Shown here piece by piece: positions 45,158 to 57,907 of a stretch of DNA of 64,000 nucleotides. Every line of letters begins with the position of its first letter. The stretch's first letter is position 1. The notes under the pieces were generated by a model, which saw nothing but the letters and a program-made list of their open reading frames with translations, did no database searches and had not been told where the DNA came from. The position numbers and the translations under genes were made by a program. This DNA comes from Dioscorea cayenensis subsp. rotundata (taxonomy: Eukaryota > Streptophyta > Magnoliopsida > Dioscoreales > Dioscoreaceae): contig NC_052475.1 in assembly GCF_009730915.1 (NCBI RefSeq), positions 24,923,016 through 24,987,015 of the forward strand, read 5' to 3'.

Positions 45158-48100
45158 TGTAAGGCTTTGAGATCTAAGGAACTAGTGCAAATGTAAATGT
45201 TTTGGTTTTAATTTGAGTTTGAGTTTGAGTTTGAGTTGGCTCTAAAAGGCTTCTTATAAGAAGATGAAGGAGAGTGGGGTGCAGCTAGCTAGTTGGAGAA
45301 TAATACTTGTGCAAAAAGGAGGGAATAAGTATTTAGAAGTAATAATGCTTGAGAACAACAAAGAAGATGTTGTTTTAATTTGTTATCACTGGAAATTGGT
45401 TATAGTAATCCTAGTGAGAAGTTTGGGAGTAGAGACATGAACATCTTTTTAATGTTCTTCTACTCATTGGATAAGAATAAATAAGCACTGATATCTCATC
45501 TTTCCTGGAATGAAGGGCAAAGTATAGATAATGTAAAGAGATAGGTATCTCTTTTATTATTTGGCAGTGCAATGAGCCACATGTATGCAAGAACTTAGCT
45601 AATATTTTTGTCTGCTAGAATCGCTCATGAGTTTGTCTACTTTTTATTAAAGCTTTGTTTCCAAGGACTACTTCATAGCTGGCCTGTACTTTTCATGTCT
45701 TGTACAAACACCATTTAGATGTGTGATGGATTCATTTTTTACAGTTTAATATATATATATATATATATAAATGTACCGCAATTAGTGGAATTTGGTAGTG
45801 CATATATATGTCAAGTGTGTCATTGTGAAAAAAAGGAACACAAATGGCTGATTAATAATTTCAAGATACCACTGCTGAGGTATGCCGAATATTGGAAATG
45901 TTGACCGGAGAATATCAGTTAAGAATTCTGCTTAAAAACTCTGAAATTCCAACTTGAGAATATCACCAAGTTGGTAAAGAGAACCTGAATCTGTGGGCCA
46001 ATTTTAAGTGCTGCATACTCTTTAGTCTTTACCAAGTTGATGTGCCTTTGCAAAAATCAATTCTCACTGCAAATGATAGTAATTCAATTCACACATATAT
46101 TACCTTTTTTCCTGTAGATTCACTTCCACAGTTAACTGAAAAAAGGTGCAGAGTTCCCAGAGAATTGCTGTTGTTTTAACTGGAATCTTGCCAAGGATTT
46201 TTGAAGATTTGGAGTGCAGTAAAGTGGTCCTTGAGATGCAAATTCCTGATAACATGTAGTAGAGTATTTATTCATCATCTCATGTCCATTCCAAGTAAAG
46301 CTAACGTGAGTGGATTCTTTGCCTTTCATTCTAATAAACAAACTCCATTTTCAAGTTGGTGGAATCCATAACAATATGTCTTCCAATCTAATCTATCAGA
46401 TTGGAATTTCTTCCTCTCTTTCTTTTTTTCTTTTTTTTTCTTTACTTTTTTTTAAGGTCAAATCTGCATAAATAATATGCAGTTGACTGTAATAACGTAA
46501 GATTTTACAATTTTAATTTCAAGTCACTAGAGCAAGTTGTGAAAAAAGATAACCAGCATTACATGAGAACCATCTACAAAGGGAATCATGAATCAAAGGA
46601 ACAAGATGCTAATCAACTTTCAAATCTTTGATGTTCCGACAACAACGAAGGCCAGCCGGAGGAATTTTCTCTTGACTTTAGAGATAAGCAATTCAGAGAC
46701 CAAGCAATGAGAATCATGCAAGATATTTGTTCCCATGCCTGTGGATGTAATGTATCTATACTAACTATATCATGCTTGCAACTGAAAAGTTGAGAATCTG
46801 CAGAGAAAGGTTAAGTTTACTTTGGTTTGATGATAAATGATGATAATATATAGATGATAATAGATGATAATATGCATGTGGTTTGGACTGGTTGGATTTG
46901 ATATGATTGTAGAAAAAGAAGGAGACAAGAATAAAATTTCTATAGTATTACAAACATAATTGAGTTCTTGAATGATCTGGGTATAATTCTTATTTGGTCT
47001 AAACTGGATGGGGAACTTAGCTTTCAAGTGTGTCTGATTCTCAGTTGAATGATATGAAACTCAGACTGTGACTGATCTGGACTGGACTGGACTGGACTGA
47101 AGTAGGAAAGATGAAATAAGGCCTTATATATATATATATATATTTTTTTTTTTTTATATTTGGTACCAGACACCAATTGTGACTGTCACACACTTTGTTT
47201 TTCCTGATGTTTTTTTCTAGAACTGATGGAGAGTTGATGTGAGAGAAGATGCGTAAATATTGGTTTGATTCTAAAACACAGTATGCTGAGTCTACGGTGC
47301 ATTAACATCATAATCAGTCTCTGCTTTGAGATTCGTCTTCTTGATGTGATTTTTTTTTTTTTTAAGTTGTATATTCGAGGTACAAACTAGATACTCCTGC
47401 ATCAATTAGGTAGCTTTTTGAGTGGGTATGAGGGAGTATTAATCTTGAGTATTAATTTGGGTATCAGGATTTTCAAAAACAATAATTTGGGTATCAAGTG
47501 ATCTAGTGGAGATTTTTTAAAATTTTTTTTGGTAAAAGTAAATAAATCATATCCATTAATATAAGTTTAAAGAGTATATAGAATATGGATCCATACCAAG
47601 AAGTCATAATCTCCTCCTATGGAGCAAAATCATAGTGCTTTGTCCCTGTTAAAATGCAAACTTGGGGTTTTTGGTTTTTCTAAATATTATAATTAAGCCA
47701 CGAATAAAATTCAAATATCATCCAACTTTAAAATAAAAAGAACAACCACTGTCTAGTGTAGTCTACTTAAATAAACAGACTAAAAATTGAATTTGTGGAT
47801 CAGAAATACTGTTGTAGTACTGCATAATATTGTTGGATAATACTATACAAATATTATTGGGTAATATTGTAAAACTATAAGAACTTTGGATTGTTACTTG
47901 TAGTACTTTGTAATACTGTACTGTTTGTTGGGCCTAATGTGAGAGGGTATCCTTTTTCTCCTCTCCAATATTGCATAATAAGAAAAATTTATTAGCTCAA
48001 TTTTGTTCATAAAAATTTTATGGACGTCCAGAGTTAATAAATCTCTAGCAAGACAATAAACCTCCATAATTAGTGTGTCACTATATATGTCTGTTCTTTA

Positions 48101-48189
48101 ATAACTTCTTTACAAAACAATGTTTGTATCTTTGTTAAAAAAAAACCTCACTATTGAGTAAAGAGAAAAATGAAATACCATTATATGAA
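45158..48189. other. intergenic region
   Basis: AT-rich. Holds (TA)n tracts at 45749-45769 and 47126-47143 and a (GGACT)n run near 47079-47098. The minus-strand frames at 46132-46341 and 46770-47027 have no domains. No gene is supported. Confidence 0.4.
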
Positions 48190-48756
48190 AAACCTCACTA
48201 TTTATAATTCGTAAATTATTTTCTTTAATTTGATATGTCTTTATTAATTAAAAAATATAAAATTAAATTATAACTTATTAATTTAATTAAATTATAAAGT
48301 TATAAATATAAATTGTAAAGAAATAAAACTAAAATTTAAAAAGAATTAAAAAATCAAAAATCAAAACTGAAAATCAAAATAGAAATAAAAAATAAAATAA
48401 AAAAATATAAATTTAAAAATTAAAAGCAAAATTAAAAAAAGAATTAAAAACAGAAAATCAAAACCGAAAATCAAAACAAAAATAAAAAATAAAAAATATA
48501 TAAATTTAAAAAATTAAAAGCAAAATTTAAAATAAAATTAAAAAAAATTTAAAAAAACTGAAAATCAAAACTGAAATTAAAAACAGAAATAAAAAATAAA
48601 ATGAAAAATTAAAATAATGTTGCTACAGTGCGCACAATATCTTGCACGTCACTGTAGCAAATTCTCATTTTGACTCCCCAAATAGCGCATGGTTGCAAAT
48701 TTTGGGCGTCAAATCCAACCCAAAACGTCACATTTGACGCTGGGTTGGAGATGCCC
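48190..48756 (-). mobile_element. Harbinger-like MITE, family of the 62.7 kb element, inverse orientation
   Basis: The right end reads GGGTTGGAGATGCCC followed by TAA. Its reverse complement GGGCATCTCCAACCCAGCG matches the left end of the element at 62698. Inside, both share CACTGTAG/CTACAGTG motifs, small hairpins (TTTGACGC...GCGTCAAA) and a long A-rich or T-rich body of AAATCAAAA-type repeats. The left end here is not clear, so the boundary is approximate and the copy may be truncated. Confidence 0.55.
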
Positions 48757-49496
48757 TAAGTGGATTGTTAGAAGGAGAAAATGAATGCATGATAGAAAAG
48801 TGTGTCAATAGAATTTCTCTGGTAAGCATATTTAAATATCAGACAACAACAAAATTCTTGGCATGTTGTTCAAATCAATTGTTTTTTTAGTTTTATATCC
48901 ATCCTAAAAATATTAATTTTTGTATATTTGTGGGATAAGATCACAACATGAGAACAATCACATAAAAACAGAGACATTGTGTGGTTTTGCAATATTGCCT
49001 CCTCCATACGGTAAAGAAGAATTATGCTTTAAAAAAAACAAAAAACCTTAATAAAACCTCTCAATCTACCCCAAAAGTTTTTTTTTTTTTTTTTTAATTT
49101 CAAGGGGCTAATTTCCCTTCAAAACAAATCTATTACAAATCTTTTTATGTCAAGTGAATTAGACAGCACATCTACATTGATGACTAATTCAATTTTTTTC
49201 TCTGTCATATAATATAATACTAACTAGATATATTCACAATTAAAATATGTTTAGCAGATGATGTTCATATCACAATATTAAGTGTGGGTAAAAAGATTTA
49301 TCATATATATATACATATATATATTTTTTTGTTAAGTATGGGAAATAACTATGCAAACTTATAACTCTTTAGTTCTCAATTAACATATATTTAAAATAAA
49401 TAAATAAATCACAAAATTTATGTTTAAATCATGTATTGGGAAACCTTTGAGTTTTTATAAGAGTTAAATATTTTAATTTTCGGTCTTTTTTTTTTT
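48757..49496. other. AT-rich intergenic region
   Basis: Contains poly-T and (TA)n tracts. No gene seen. Confidence 0.4.
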
Positions 49497-50815
49497 AAAC
49501 GACAAGCGTCTGTCTCTGGAAAGGGGTGTTGAGCTATCTTCCGGCCTTGAGAGGTGCGAAGGTGATCCAGTTTAACTACGGTATTCAATGTTGGAACATG
49601 TACCCCAGGCAGTCAGGTAGAGTGTCTTTCTTCTGGAAAGGGGTGCTGAGCTGTCTTCCGGCCTTGAGAGGATGTGTGTTGCAAGGTGTTAATTCAGGGA
49701 CGGAGACCCTTTTTTGGAAAGATCGGTGGGTGGGGGGCAGGGCGCCTAGGTATTTGTGGCCTGACGAGTTCAGTAGGACACATGCACCCAACGGTACGAT
49801 AAGTGAGCTGGCAAGTTTCTTGGATCGTGCCCCCTTTGAGAGCGAGCCTGATATCCAGGCTATCAGGACATGGCTACGTGGACCCTTTGATAATCGAGAG
49901 GATAGCAAATGGTGGAATCTTGCAGGAAATAGTAAATTTACAGTGAAATCCTTTTATAATTTCCTGCGGATGGGGGGCTTCGATGTCCTATTGCGCGATT
50001 TTTTTGGCGTAATGTCAGCCCCAAAAAGATTTCGGTGTTTAATTGGCTGGCCTGGCAGGATAAGATCCTCTCGCTTGAAAATTTAGAAAAGCGAAGATGC
50101 AATAAGCTCCTAACGGCTACTTGTGTGTTGTGTCATACCGGCGTGGAATCGGTGGATCATCTTTTCCTGCAGTGTCCGTTCGCAAAGCAGGTGTGGAGGC
50201 ACTATGTGGAGATTTTGCATATCCCAGATCCTCCTGCTTCTATGTAGTTGATTTGGGGTCCCTGGAGAGCTACTGTTAGACCGACTTGTAGGGACATGGG
50301 AGACTTAGTGGTCAAAGCAATTGTGTGGAATATTTGGATTGCTAGAAATGATTACATTTTTCACGCTATTTGTCTGTCTGCTCATGCTCTGACAAGGAAA
50401 ATTGATTTCATGCTTTTATCGTGGTTTTCTACAGCTACTGAAGGTTCTAGAGCGAAATTGGTGGAGCCCTGTGAGGCCATCCGCAGGTGTCTCGACTTCG
50501 TGGGCCCTCAGGGGGAGGAGACTGGAGGGGGCTTCCCCTCTAACGAGTCTGGAGGAGATGTTCCTTCGGAGGAGACACATATTCAGTCCACGGTGTAGTT
50601 GTCCCATGATCTCCAGGCGCTATTTGTGTTGTGGCGGCCTGTGTGTTGTTTGTTTTATTTTGTACTTGTTCCCTGGGGTTATTGTTCTTTTGTCACCACT
50701 TCTTGTGGTAGCGTTGTAGTCTTGTTTTTGCTCCGTGTGTTTTGTGTGGAGATTTGTGGGTGTTTGTGATGGTTGTCTTTTTTTTAATTGAAGTGGTTTA
50801 TCCACCTTTTCAAAA
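49497..50815 (+). mobile_element. LINE (L1-type) 3' fragment with zf-RVT region
   Basis: This is the 3' end of a plant L1-type retrotransposon, 5'-truncated, with an A-run at the end (TTTATCCACCTTTTCAAAAA). The coding part reads FWKDRWVGGRAPRYLWPD, then FTVKSFYNF. After a frameshift in the G-run near 49970 it continues PKKISVFNWLAWQDKILSLE, NLEKRRCN, CVLCHTGVESVDHLFLQCPF and AKQVWRH. This is the zinc-binding reverse transcriptase domain (zf-RVT, C-x2-C...H-x3-C). An in-frame TAG at 50245-50247 breaks it again before IWGPWRATVRP, and the ORF ends at 50598. It is dead. A 117-bp spaced duplication of the FWKGVLS-x-LPALRG segment lies at its 5' end. Confidence 0.85.
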
Positions 50816-52599
50816 AAAACATCGCTCTATCTCTATGACGTGTGAGTTGGTTGTGAAATCACTTATGAATTAATTCCTTCAACAAAAATTTGAACCCTCA
50901 CCACTTCACACGTCACACTGTCTCTATGATGTACATCACACGAGAGATTTATTTTGGTGTCATTAACCACTAGAATCAAGTGGCTTTGGTCTCCAACAAA
51001 GTTCGGTGATTTTGTCACAGTGGGGCCAGTTTTATTATTGGTAATAATTTTTTAATATTAATTTAATAACCACAGATTCCAAATAAAAACCAAACACACA
51101 GCAGACACGCAGAACATTGACAAAATACATTTGAAAGTCAAAGGTCTTGCAAGAGGTTAGCAAGAGATACCGTTCACACTGATAAAAACCAAGTCGTAGT
51201 CTTTCGCGGAATTTTCTTCTTTATGGACTTTTCTATGTGTGACGTGTCAGTGTGTGTGAACGGGCTCAGCCACAGGTTCTTCATCTTGACGTATACTATA
51301 GGCGATGTCTTATTTCAATAATAGCCTTCAGAATGCGAGATGATGTGATGCATCTACGAGGCTAATTTGGGGAATTACTCATGACTTATTTTTTTTTTAA
51401 AGACCCCTTAATAATGAGATAATAATAATATTAGAATTAATGCAAAGACCCTTAATTAACCGTGCAAAGACCCTTAAGTCATCATTTTAATTCTCCACTC
51501 AGAAGTCACCACTAATTTCCACTAAACAAAATCTAACCTTAGATATGTCAAATAAAAAAACATTTTATATTTATAATTTATTAACAAAGTATATAAATAT
51601 TATATAAATATAAATAGTGATTTATTCACTAATTATTACTTGACCTATTAATATCGTGTCTTTTACATAAAATTCTCATTTTATAGAAGTCCTGAGATTT
51701 AAACCTATGCAAAATAAAGACAAATATGTTGTTGAGCTTGTGATTATGTTCTACATCTGTACAAATCATGATTTAAACTTTAAATGAAAGTATTTATTAT
51801 CTAGTGTAAAAAAAAAAAAAAAATAGTGACTTGTTCATTATACATATTATATTCAATATAAGAAATTCGAAACACACCAAACCACTAAATTGAACCCACA
51901 GAGCATGGATCGAGCTCAACTAAAAAAAAATCTCACAAAACTTCAATATCACCCAACAATTTTCGTGTACCACTAACCCACTTGCTTACATGAATAAGAC
52001 CTCGTTTTGAATCTCGTCCTGGCACGTACTCATAAATCACTGAATTGACGTGGCCATCATTGTAGCAGTTCAGCAGCCAAAATTTACCAGTTGCATGACC
52101 CCATTGACACATTTAGTTAAAATATTTATTTTTATTTTTCACTTTAAAATTATTAACTAAAGTTTTTATTGATATTTTATTCAAAATATCTAGGTGTTCT
52201 TATCTCAACTAGAAATCTAAGACTCGGGAGCCTAAGCATAACCAAGAGGTTTTTTTATCTTGTTCAGTTGTTTGTATGTGAAAGATCTCGAGTTTGAAAC
52301 CTTTTATGACAATAAAAAATAAAAATAAAAATGTATTTGTCGCCAATTTGGTCCAAAAATCCATCAATTTATGAAAGACTAACTCTCCTTGATCAAACAG
52401 GGACGCTGTATTTGGTAAATGATGATGGAAGTTTTATTCTAATTGTTTGAAATGTTGTCACGGTGTCACCCATCATTAATTTCCTTCAACTATCTTTAAT
52501 CTGGGCTCGCTAAATTTTTCCACCAAGTCCCATCGCACAAAGTGTTTTTTTTTTAAGCATGAGATTCTTAACTGTTTACCAGTTTTTTACCTAAGAATC
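50816..52599. other. intergenic region
   Basis: AT-rich, without a gene that I can support. Several short stretches look like decayed transposon remains but cannot be assigned. Confidence 0.4.
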
Positions 52600-53150
52600 A
52601 TCATCGTCATAAAGAAGAGTGAATACACAATATTCAAATGGTTTGCTTAGGATAGTGAAATATTAACAATCGATAAACCTCTCAAAGCGAAGATGCAATA
52701 GAATCTCTATGGCAACATGCGTGCTCTATGACGAGGAGAAAGAATTCAACTACTTTCTATTCCTTAACTGCCCATTTGATTCTCATTTTTAGGACTATTT
52801 TAAACACCTTTTCAATCTTATTAATCCTCCAAATGTTCTTAAAAAGTTTGGTCTTCATGGAGGTGCATGTATGATATCAATTTGAGTGGATTTGGGAATA
52901 TTCGTATTGTGGCTATTTACTAGAATGTTTAGTTTGAATGTAATAATTTTATCTTCAATTACAATGCACTGACTTTATCTATCAATGCGGATCATGATCA
53001 CATCCTCATCCTAAGGAGCCATGTAACTTTGTCTTCTTTTATTCTTATATCTTCTTTGTAACTATTTCACTTGTTAAATTTTATGCGTTCGATTCTTAAG
53101 TTTTAATTAAGTATGGTTTATCTATTTTATAAATAAAAAAATATAATTTT
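52600..53150 (+). mobile_element. highly decayed LINE 3' fragment
   Basis: Translation with many stops gives NLYGNMRALYDEEKEFNYF, then LFLNCPFDSHF and HLFNLINPPNV. This parallels KLLTATCVLCHTGVESVDHL, FLQCPFAKQVW and EILHIPDPPAS of the LINE at 49.5 kb. It ends in GTATGGTTTATCTATTTTAT plus an A-rich end. An older member of the same type. Confidence 0.55.
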
Positions 53151-53973
53151 TATTTATTTATTTTTAAAATCAAATAAAAAGGCAGAATTTTTCATGGTGG
53201 CTGGACTTGAGTATAGCAACCTCTCAAGTAATACTACAATTTTTCGTTTTTAAAACAATTTATAGATACGCTGACTCTTCTAAACAATTAAAAAATTGAT
53301 AATAATAATAATTATAATTATTATTATTTATTATATCAATATATTCAGGAAAAGAAAAAGAAAAAGTTAATAAACTCATTTTCGGAAGGTTCATGATCAT
53401 CATCATCCCAGTGAAATGCTGATGTTGGTGGTTAATTAATCTTTTGGTTCTTCGGAAAATCCTTTCTCCTTTTCCATTCACAGAAGACGATGGCCGAGAC
53501 ACTTGCCCAAAGCTCACAGCTTTGCTGTTGCAGTCGTATGGACATTCATATCAAGCAGAGGAAGTCTCTGTGTAGGATTTTCTTGTTCTGATCCTTTTTA
53601 TGCATGGTATTTTTCCTGAAAGGTCTTGCCTTTCTTAGTTTTGGTTTAATGTTTGTGATTTGTTTGATTTGGTCTCATTTGTTGGTTTATGCATGAAAAG
53701 TATCTGGTTGAAGAACTCTGGTCACGGGGTCTCCGTTCTGAGTCATTGAGAGAAGATAAGGAGGTGAAAAAGGTGCTCTTTTTGAGGCACTCTATGTTCA
53801 TTGAAGCTGTAGAAGTGGAAGGTGCTGGTTTTTTTTTTTTTTTAATTACTGTGAGGATTTCTGAACTTTATCTGGTTCTGTGGCAAGAATTACTGCTAAA
53901 TGTTTTTCTTGTTTCTCTGATTGAATCTTCACATACTTGAACCTTATACAGATAATAATAGTTTTTGACTTAG
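53151..53973. other. upstream region of the U-box gene, with possible upstream ORFs
   Basis: Probably promoter and 5' leader of the U-box gene. Two short frames lie here: a 33-codon frame at 53490-53591 (MAETLAQSSQLCCCSRMD...) and a frame at 53689-53940. Neither has a known domain. They may be upstream ORFs if the leader starts that far out. Confidence 0.35.
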
Positions 53974-56745
53974 ATGGGGAAAGATGCTGCTAAAGCGCAA
54001 GTTCTGCCAAATTCTTGTTGTGTAAAGGTGAGTTTTCCACTTGATTTCTTGATAATCGGAAGCTCAAATTGGGATTATATAATATAAAAGATGTGTTCAT
54101 GATTTTTATATTGAAAAAAAATTCTTTTGTTGAATCTATTTGTTTCTTAATTTGTTATGCATCAGTTTAGTTATTTCTGATTGATACTTTGTTGTCAGGC
54201 GCACACTTCAATATGTCATGAGCTTATGAAGGTATTGGATAGAATTTATTGTATTCTTCCTGAAATAGAATTAGCTCGGCCTGGATGCCGATCGGGGATA
54301 CAAGAGTTGTGTTCCCTAAACAATGCGGTCGAGAAAGCTATGCTACTTCTTCGGCACTGCACAGAATCTAGCAAGTTATACTTGGTATTTACAGTCTTTG
54401 GATTTACATGAACCAAGTTATTGAATCATATAATGTTTTTTCTGATACATCTTTGAGTGTATGTCATGGTCAGCTGCTTGTGATTTATATTACACAGGCT
54501 ATAACTGGGGAGACTATTTTGCTAAGATGTGAAAGGATAAGGAATTCAATGAATCACAGTTTAACTCAAATTCAGAATATGGTTCCCGAGCGATTAGCTG
54601 CTCAGGTTAGTGAAACTTTTATCTTTAATGAGTACGCACCAAAGGCGTAAATTGATGCTGGTTTAAGGACATATTGCATAACATATTGGTTTGTGCTTGA
54701 TTGACAGATGGGTGAAATTCTCAACTATCTCAGAGGGGTGAAGTTTTCTATTGATTCAACAGAGGAGGCGGCAGCGAAGATTATCCTAGAATTGCTTCAA
54801 CAGACTGAAACAAGTGCTGAATCTGAATTAGAAGCATTCCAAGTTGCTGCTTTCAAGTTAGACATTATATCTTCTAAAGCTCTTTTGTTGGAGAGAAGAT
54901 CAATTATGAAACTCTTGGAGAAATTCCGAGGCACTGATCCTAAAAAGGAGGGGATTCTCAAGTTCCTCCTCTATCTTTTGAAGAAGCATGGAAAGAAGGC
55001 CATCTCTAATTTCACCAAGGGTAAAATTTTGAATTCTAAATGCACTTTTAGTGGCTCACTTATTTCTGACGCCAAGCCTCACAATCGATCATCATGTTTC
55101 AACACAACTCCTGAGGAGTTCCTTTGCCCAATCTCATTAAAAATAATGTTTGATCCCGTGACCATCGCATCTGGGAAAACATATGAAAGATTATGGATTG
55201 AAAAGTGGTTTAATGAGGGAAATGATACATGCCCGAAGACTAGGAAGAAGTTACCTGACCTTTCTATGGTTCCAAATGCCAAAATCAAGGAATGTATTGC
55301 TGATTGGTGCAGAAAGCTTGGCATCTATGTTCAGGACCCTGGTTATCAAGCTAATCCTACAAAATTCCTCACTTTTGATTCATCGCATTTTGACTCCATA
55401 TCTAGTTTGATGAATGTCCCCACACTATTGTTAGAAGGGACAATGGGCAATTACATACTTCAAAGTGATCAAAGCAATGCTTCATTTATATCTTCTCAAA
55501 TTGACTGTTGCACGGATTCATCCCATGTTAAAGACATTGGTATCTCAAATGGTAACCTTTTTTACAAACTTCTCTTGGTTGGTAACTATCAAATATCCCA
55601 ATGTTCTATGAACTTTGACCGAGATGCATATCTAAAGTTCTTCAATAGTCTCACTGAACTTCCAATTGAGCTCCAACGGAAAGCAGTGGAAGATGTGAAA
55701 CTTCTTTTGAATGTTGAAAAAGAAACGCAGCATGCTATGCTATCTAATGGATTTGCAGAAGCACTTATGTTTTTTATTAAGAACGCAAATGGTCTGTCAA
55801 ATGTGCTAGCACAAAAAGCAGGAGCTCAAATTCTTCTTGCTCTTCTCGATAAATGGAGGTCATAAATTTTCCTTTTGTAGTTTTTCTTTTATCTGATTTA
55901 AGTTAAAAGATTGAATGAACAAAAAACATGAATTTCACTACACTGAAACATCTTTTGTCAGGTATGAAGTCCCATCTTTATGTGAAGATGCATTTCAGCT
56001 GTCGATGATGTTCCTTAATTCTGAGTTAATAATGGAATCTCTCATGATCATGAGAATTCTGACATCATGTGATCCAAACTACTTATTCAACATCGTGGCA
56101 TCGGGTGCTGTTCCATTGCTTACAAGACTTCTGGATTCTGAAGACACAGGTATTCTTGAACTGGCACTGATGATCATAACTGATATATCAGCTCAGAGTG
56201 AACTCAGATCTCAAATCCTATCCCCTGAATGTATATCAAAGCTAGTTCCTCAAACAAGTTGTAGAAAATTAGCAGAAAAATGCATGAGAATTTTGCGGAA
56301 CTTAAGCGCAACTGAAGAAGGGGTGTTGATGATTGCCGAAACAAATGGATGCATTGCATCTATTGCCGAGCTACTAGATAATGGCAATCGCAATGAGCAG
56401 GAACATGCAGTGGTTATCCTTCATTCTTTATGCTTGCATAGCTCTGACCATCTCTTGCAGGTCAAGTGTGAAGATGTTATTCCATCTTTATTTGTTATTT
56501 CTCAAAATGGTACCACGAAAGCGAGGGAGTGCTCTGTGGCGTTGCTAGTTGTTCTAAGAGATCTTAGCAACAGTAAGTGTACTGATGGTATGAATTCACA
56601 GTCCACCTCAATTTCTAAAGGCACCGAGAGTGTCGCAAATCATCACTCTGCAAAAGGCCGAGCACCTTCATCAAAACATGCTTCTGGTTCTTTCACGCGA
56701 AGAATTAGATTTTTCTTGAAGAAGATAAATTTATGCTTTCGGTGA
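53974..56745 (+). CDS. U-box E3 ubiquitin ligase with ARM repeats, PUB5/PUB45-like
   Basis: A protein that moves ubiquitin from an E2 to substrates. Five exons: 53974-54027, 54199-54384, 54498-54605, 54708-55858, 55962-56745; total 2283 nt, 760 residues, all phases closed. It begins MGKDAAKAQVLPNSCCVK, like PUB5-type proteins. The U-box N-terminal domain covers about residues 20-225 (IELARPGCRSGIQELCSLNN, LLRHCTESSKLYL). The U-box lies at about 252-323: PEEFLCPISLKIMFDPVTIA, TYERLWIEKWF and TCPKTRKKLPDL. ARM-type helices follow from about 430 to 690 (for example VASGAVPLLTRLLDSEDTG), and a basic C-terminus ends RRIRFFLKKINLCFR. It looks intact. The gene converges on the CBSX3-like gene, with 241 bp between their stop codons. 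Confidence 0.93.
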
Positions 56746-56986
56746 TCGGACGTGGTTTCTGGTATGTACAGTTTTTTTGGTCCCTCCGAAAAAACTTTGT
56801 AGTAACAAGTGAACAGAGATTTTGCTTTTCAGGTGCAATGCTTGATTACTTTGGGCTATAATGTTTTTCCAAGTATTAGTTTGCCATTTGTTTTTGTTGA
56901 ATCCAAGATTATAAACACATATACATGGGATCAAATGGTAATCTTCATTGCTAAACGTTTTCAGATATCACAATGGAATTTTATCT

Positions 56987-57907
56987 TCAATAGTAATCTC
57001 CTCTGATAAACTCATTCAACTTCTTGACCTCGTCACGCTGCTGCCCGACCACTGCTCTCACAACATCGACGATGGAAATCATGCCCACCACCTTGTGATT
57101 GATCACTGGAACATGCCTGATGCGTTTATCTGCAGTTAGACAACGGTAAATCAAATCTGCTATTTAGAACTGAAAGCAAGCTATTATGCTTTGATTTTAC
57201 CTGTCATTAGCTGCATTGCCTGGAGAATATTTGTGTCCGTTGACACTGAAACCAGCTGGCTCTGTAAAAAATTATGCATCAATGAAGAACAAATGAAAAT
57301 CTAAACAAAAGTGATGTTTAATGAACTTAATGTTCAGGAAACAACCTCATCAGTCATGATTTCGCCCACTCTAGTGGCTTGAGATGATCTTCCTTGCACA
57401 ATGATTTTCCGGAGATAATCTATAACAATAGATCTGTTGGTAATATATTCCTGTTCCAAAGGTGCAAGAATTTGAATTGTTTACCTCTTTCAGTTATAAT
57501 TCCTGCAACCAATCTTTCATCATCAGGCTTTACAACAACAAGAGCTCCAACTCTATTATCTGTCATCTGTGATTCCCAACCATTACTACTATAATTTATT
57601 TTCTCAATTCATCTGCAACTTATTTAGTGTTTCACAAGTCTTAATTACCTGCTTCGCAGCATCATAGACATAGTCATTACTGCAACACCAATACAATGCA
57701 CCGGCTTCATCACCCTTAGTATTTAAGATATCGGCAACTGTCGTATTTTCCAATCCTTTGATTGCCATGCTTGGAGCTGATGAATCACTCTCAAAACGAG
57801 CAAATACATTCGACCAGTTGAAACATGTCCTTTGCCTTCATTTGCTGCAGTATTGCATGCTTAATTTTGTTTCCATGGAACCTAAGTGCCTGTGCAACTC
57901 CTTGCAT
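56987..57907 (-). CDS. CBSX3: CBSX3-like CBS domain protein, with an apparent one-base frameshift
   Basis: CBSX3 is a mitochondrial protein with two CBS domains that helps redox control through thioredoxin. Exons (minus): 57907-57649, 57566-57485, 57419-57346, 57261-57201, 57129-56987. Exons 2-5 are intact and phases close: MTDNRVGALVVVKPDDERLV, AGIITER, DYLRKIIVQGRSSQATRVGE, SQLVSVSTDTNILQAMQLM and DKRIRHVPVINHKVVGMIS, ending EFIRGDYY. Exon 1 starts MQGVAQALRFHGNKIKHAIL as expected, but after about codon 26 the family sequence (FARFESDSSAP, ENTTVADIL) is in the +1 frame. One extra base near the AAGG run at about 57822-57830 would explain it. It is either a pseudogene or an assembly error. 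A 3' splice site just before the ATG (tttctag) suggests a 5' UTR intron. Confidence 0.85.

Noticed and set aside
53689-53940. Plus-strand frame as the first exon of the U-box gene
   Set aside because: The family N-terminus fits the exon at 53974-54027; this frame has no splice link that keeps phase and meets a poly-T run.
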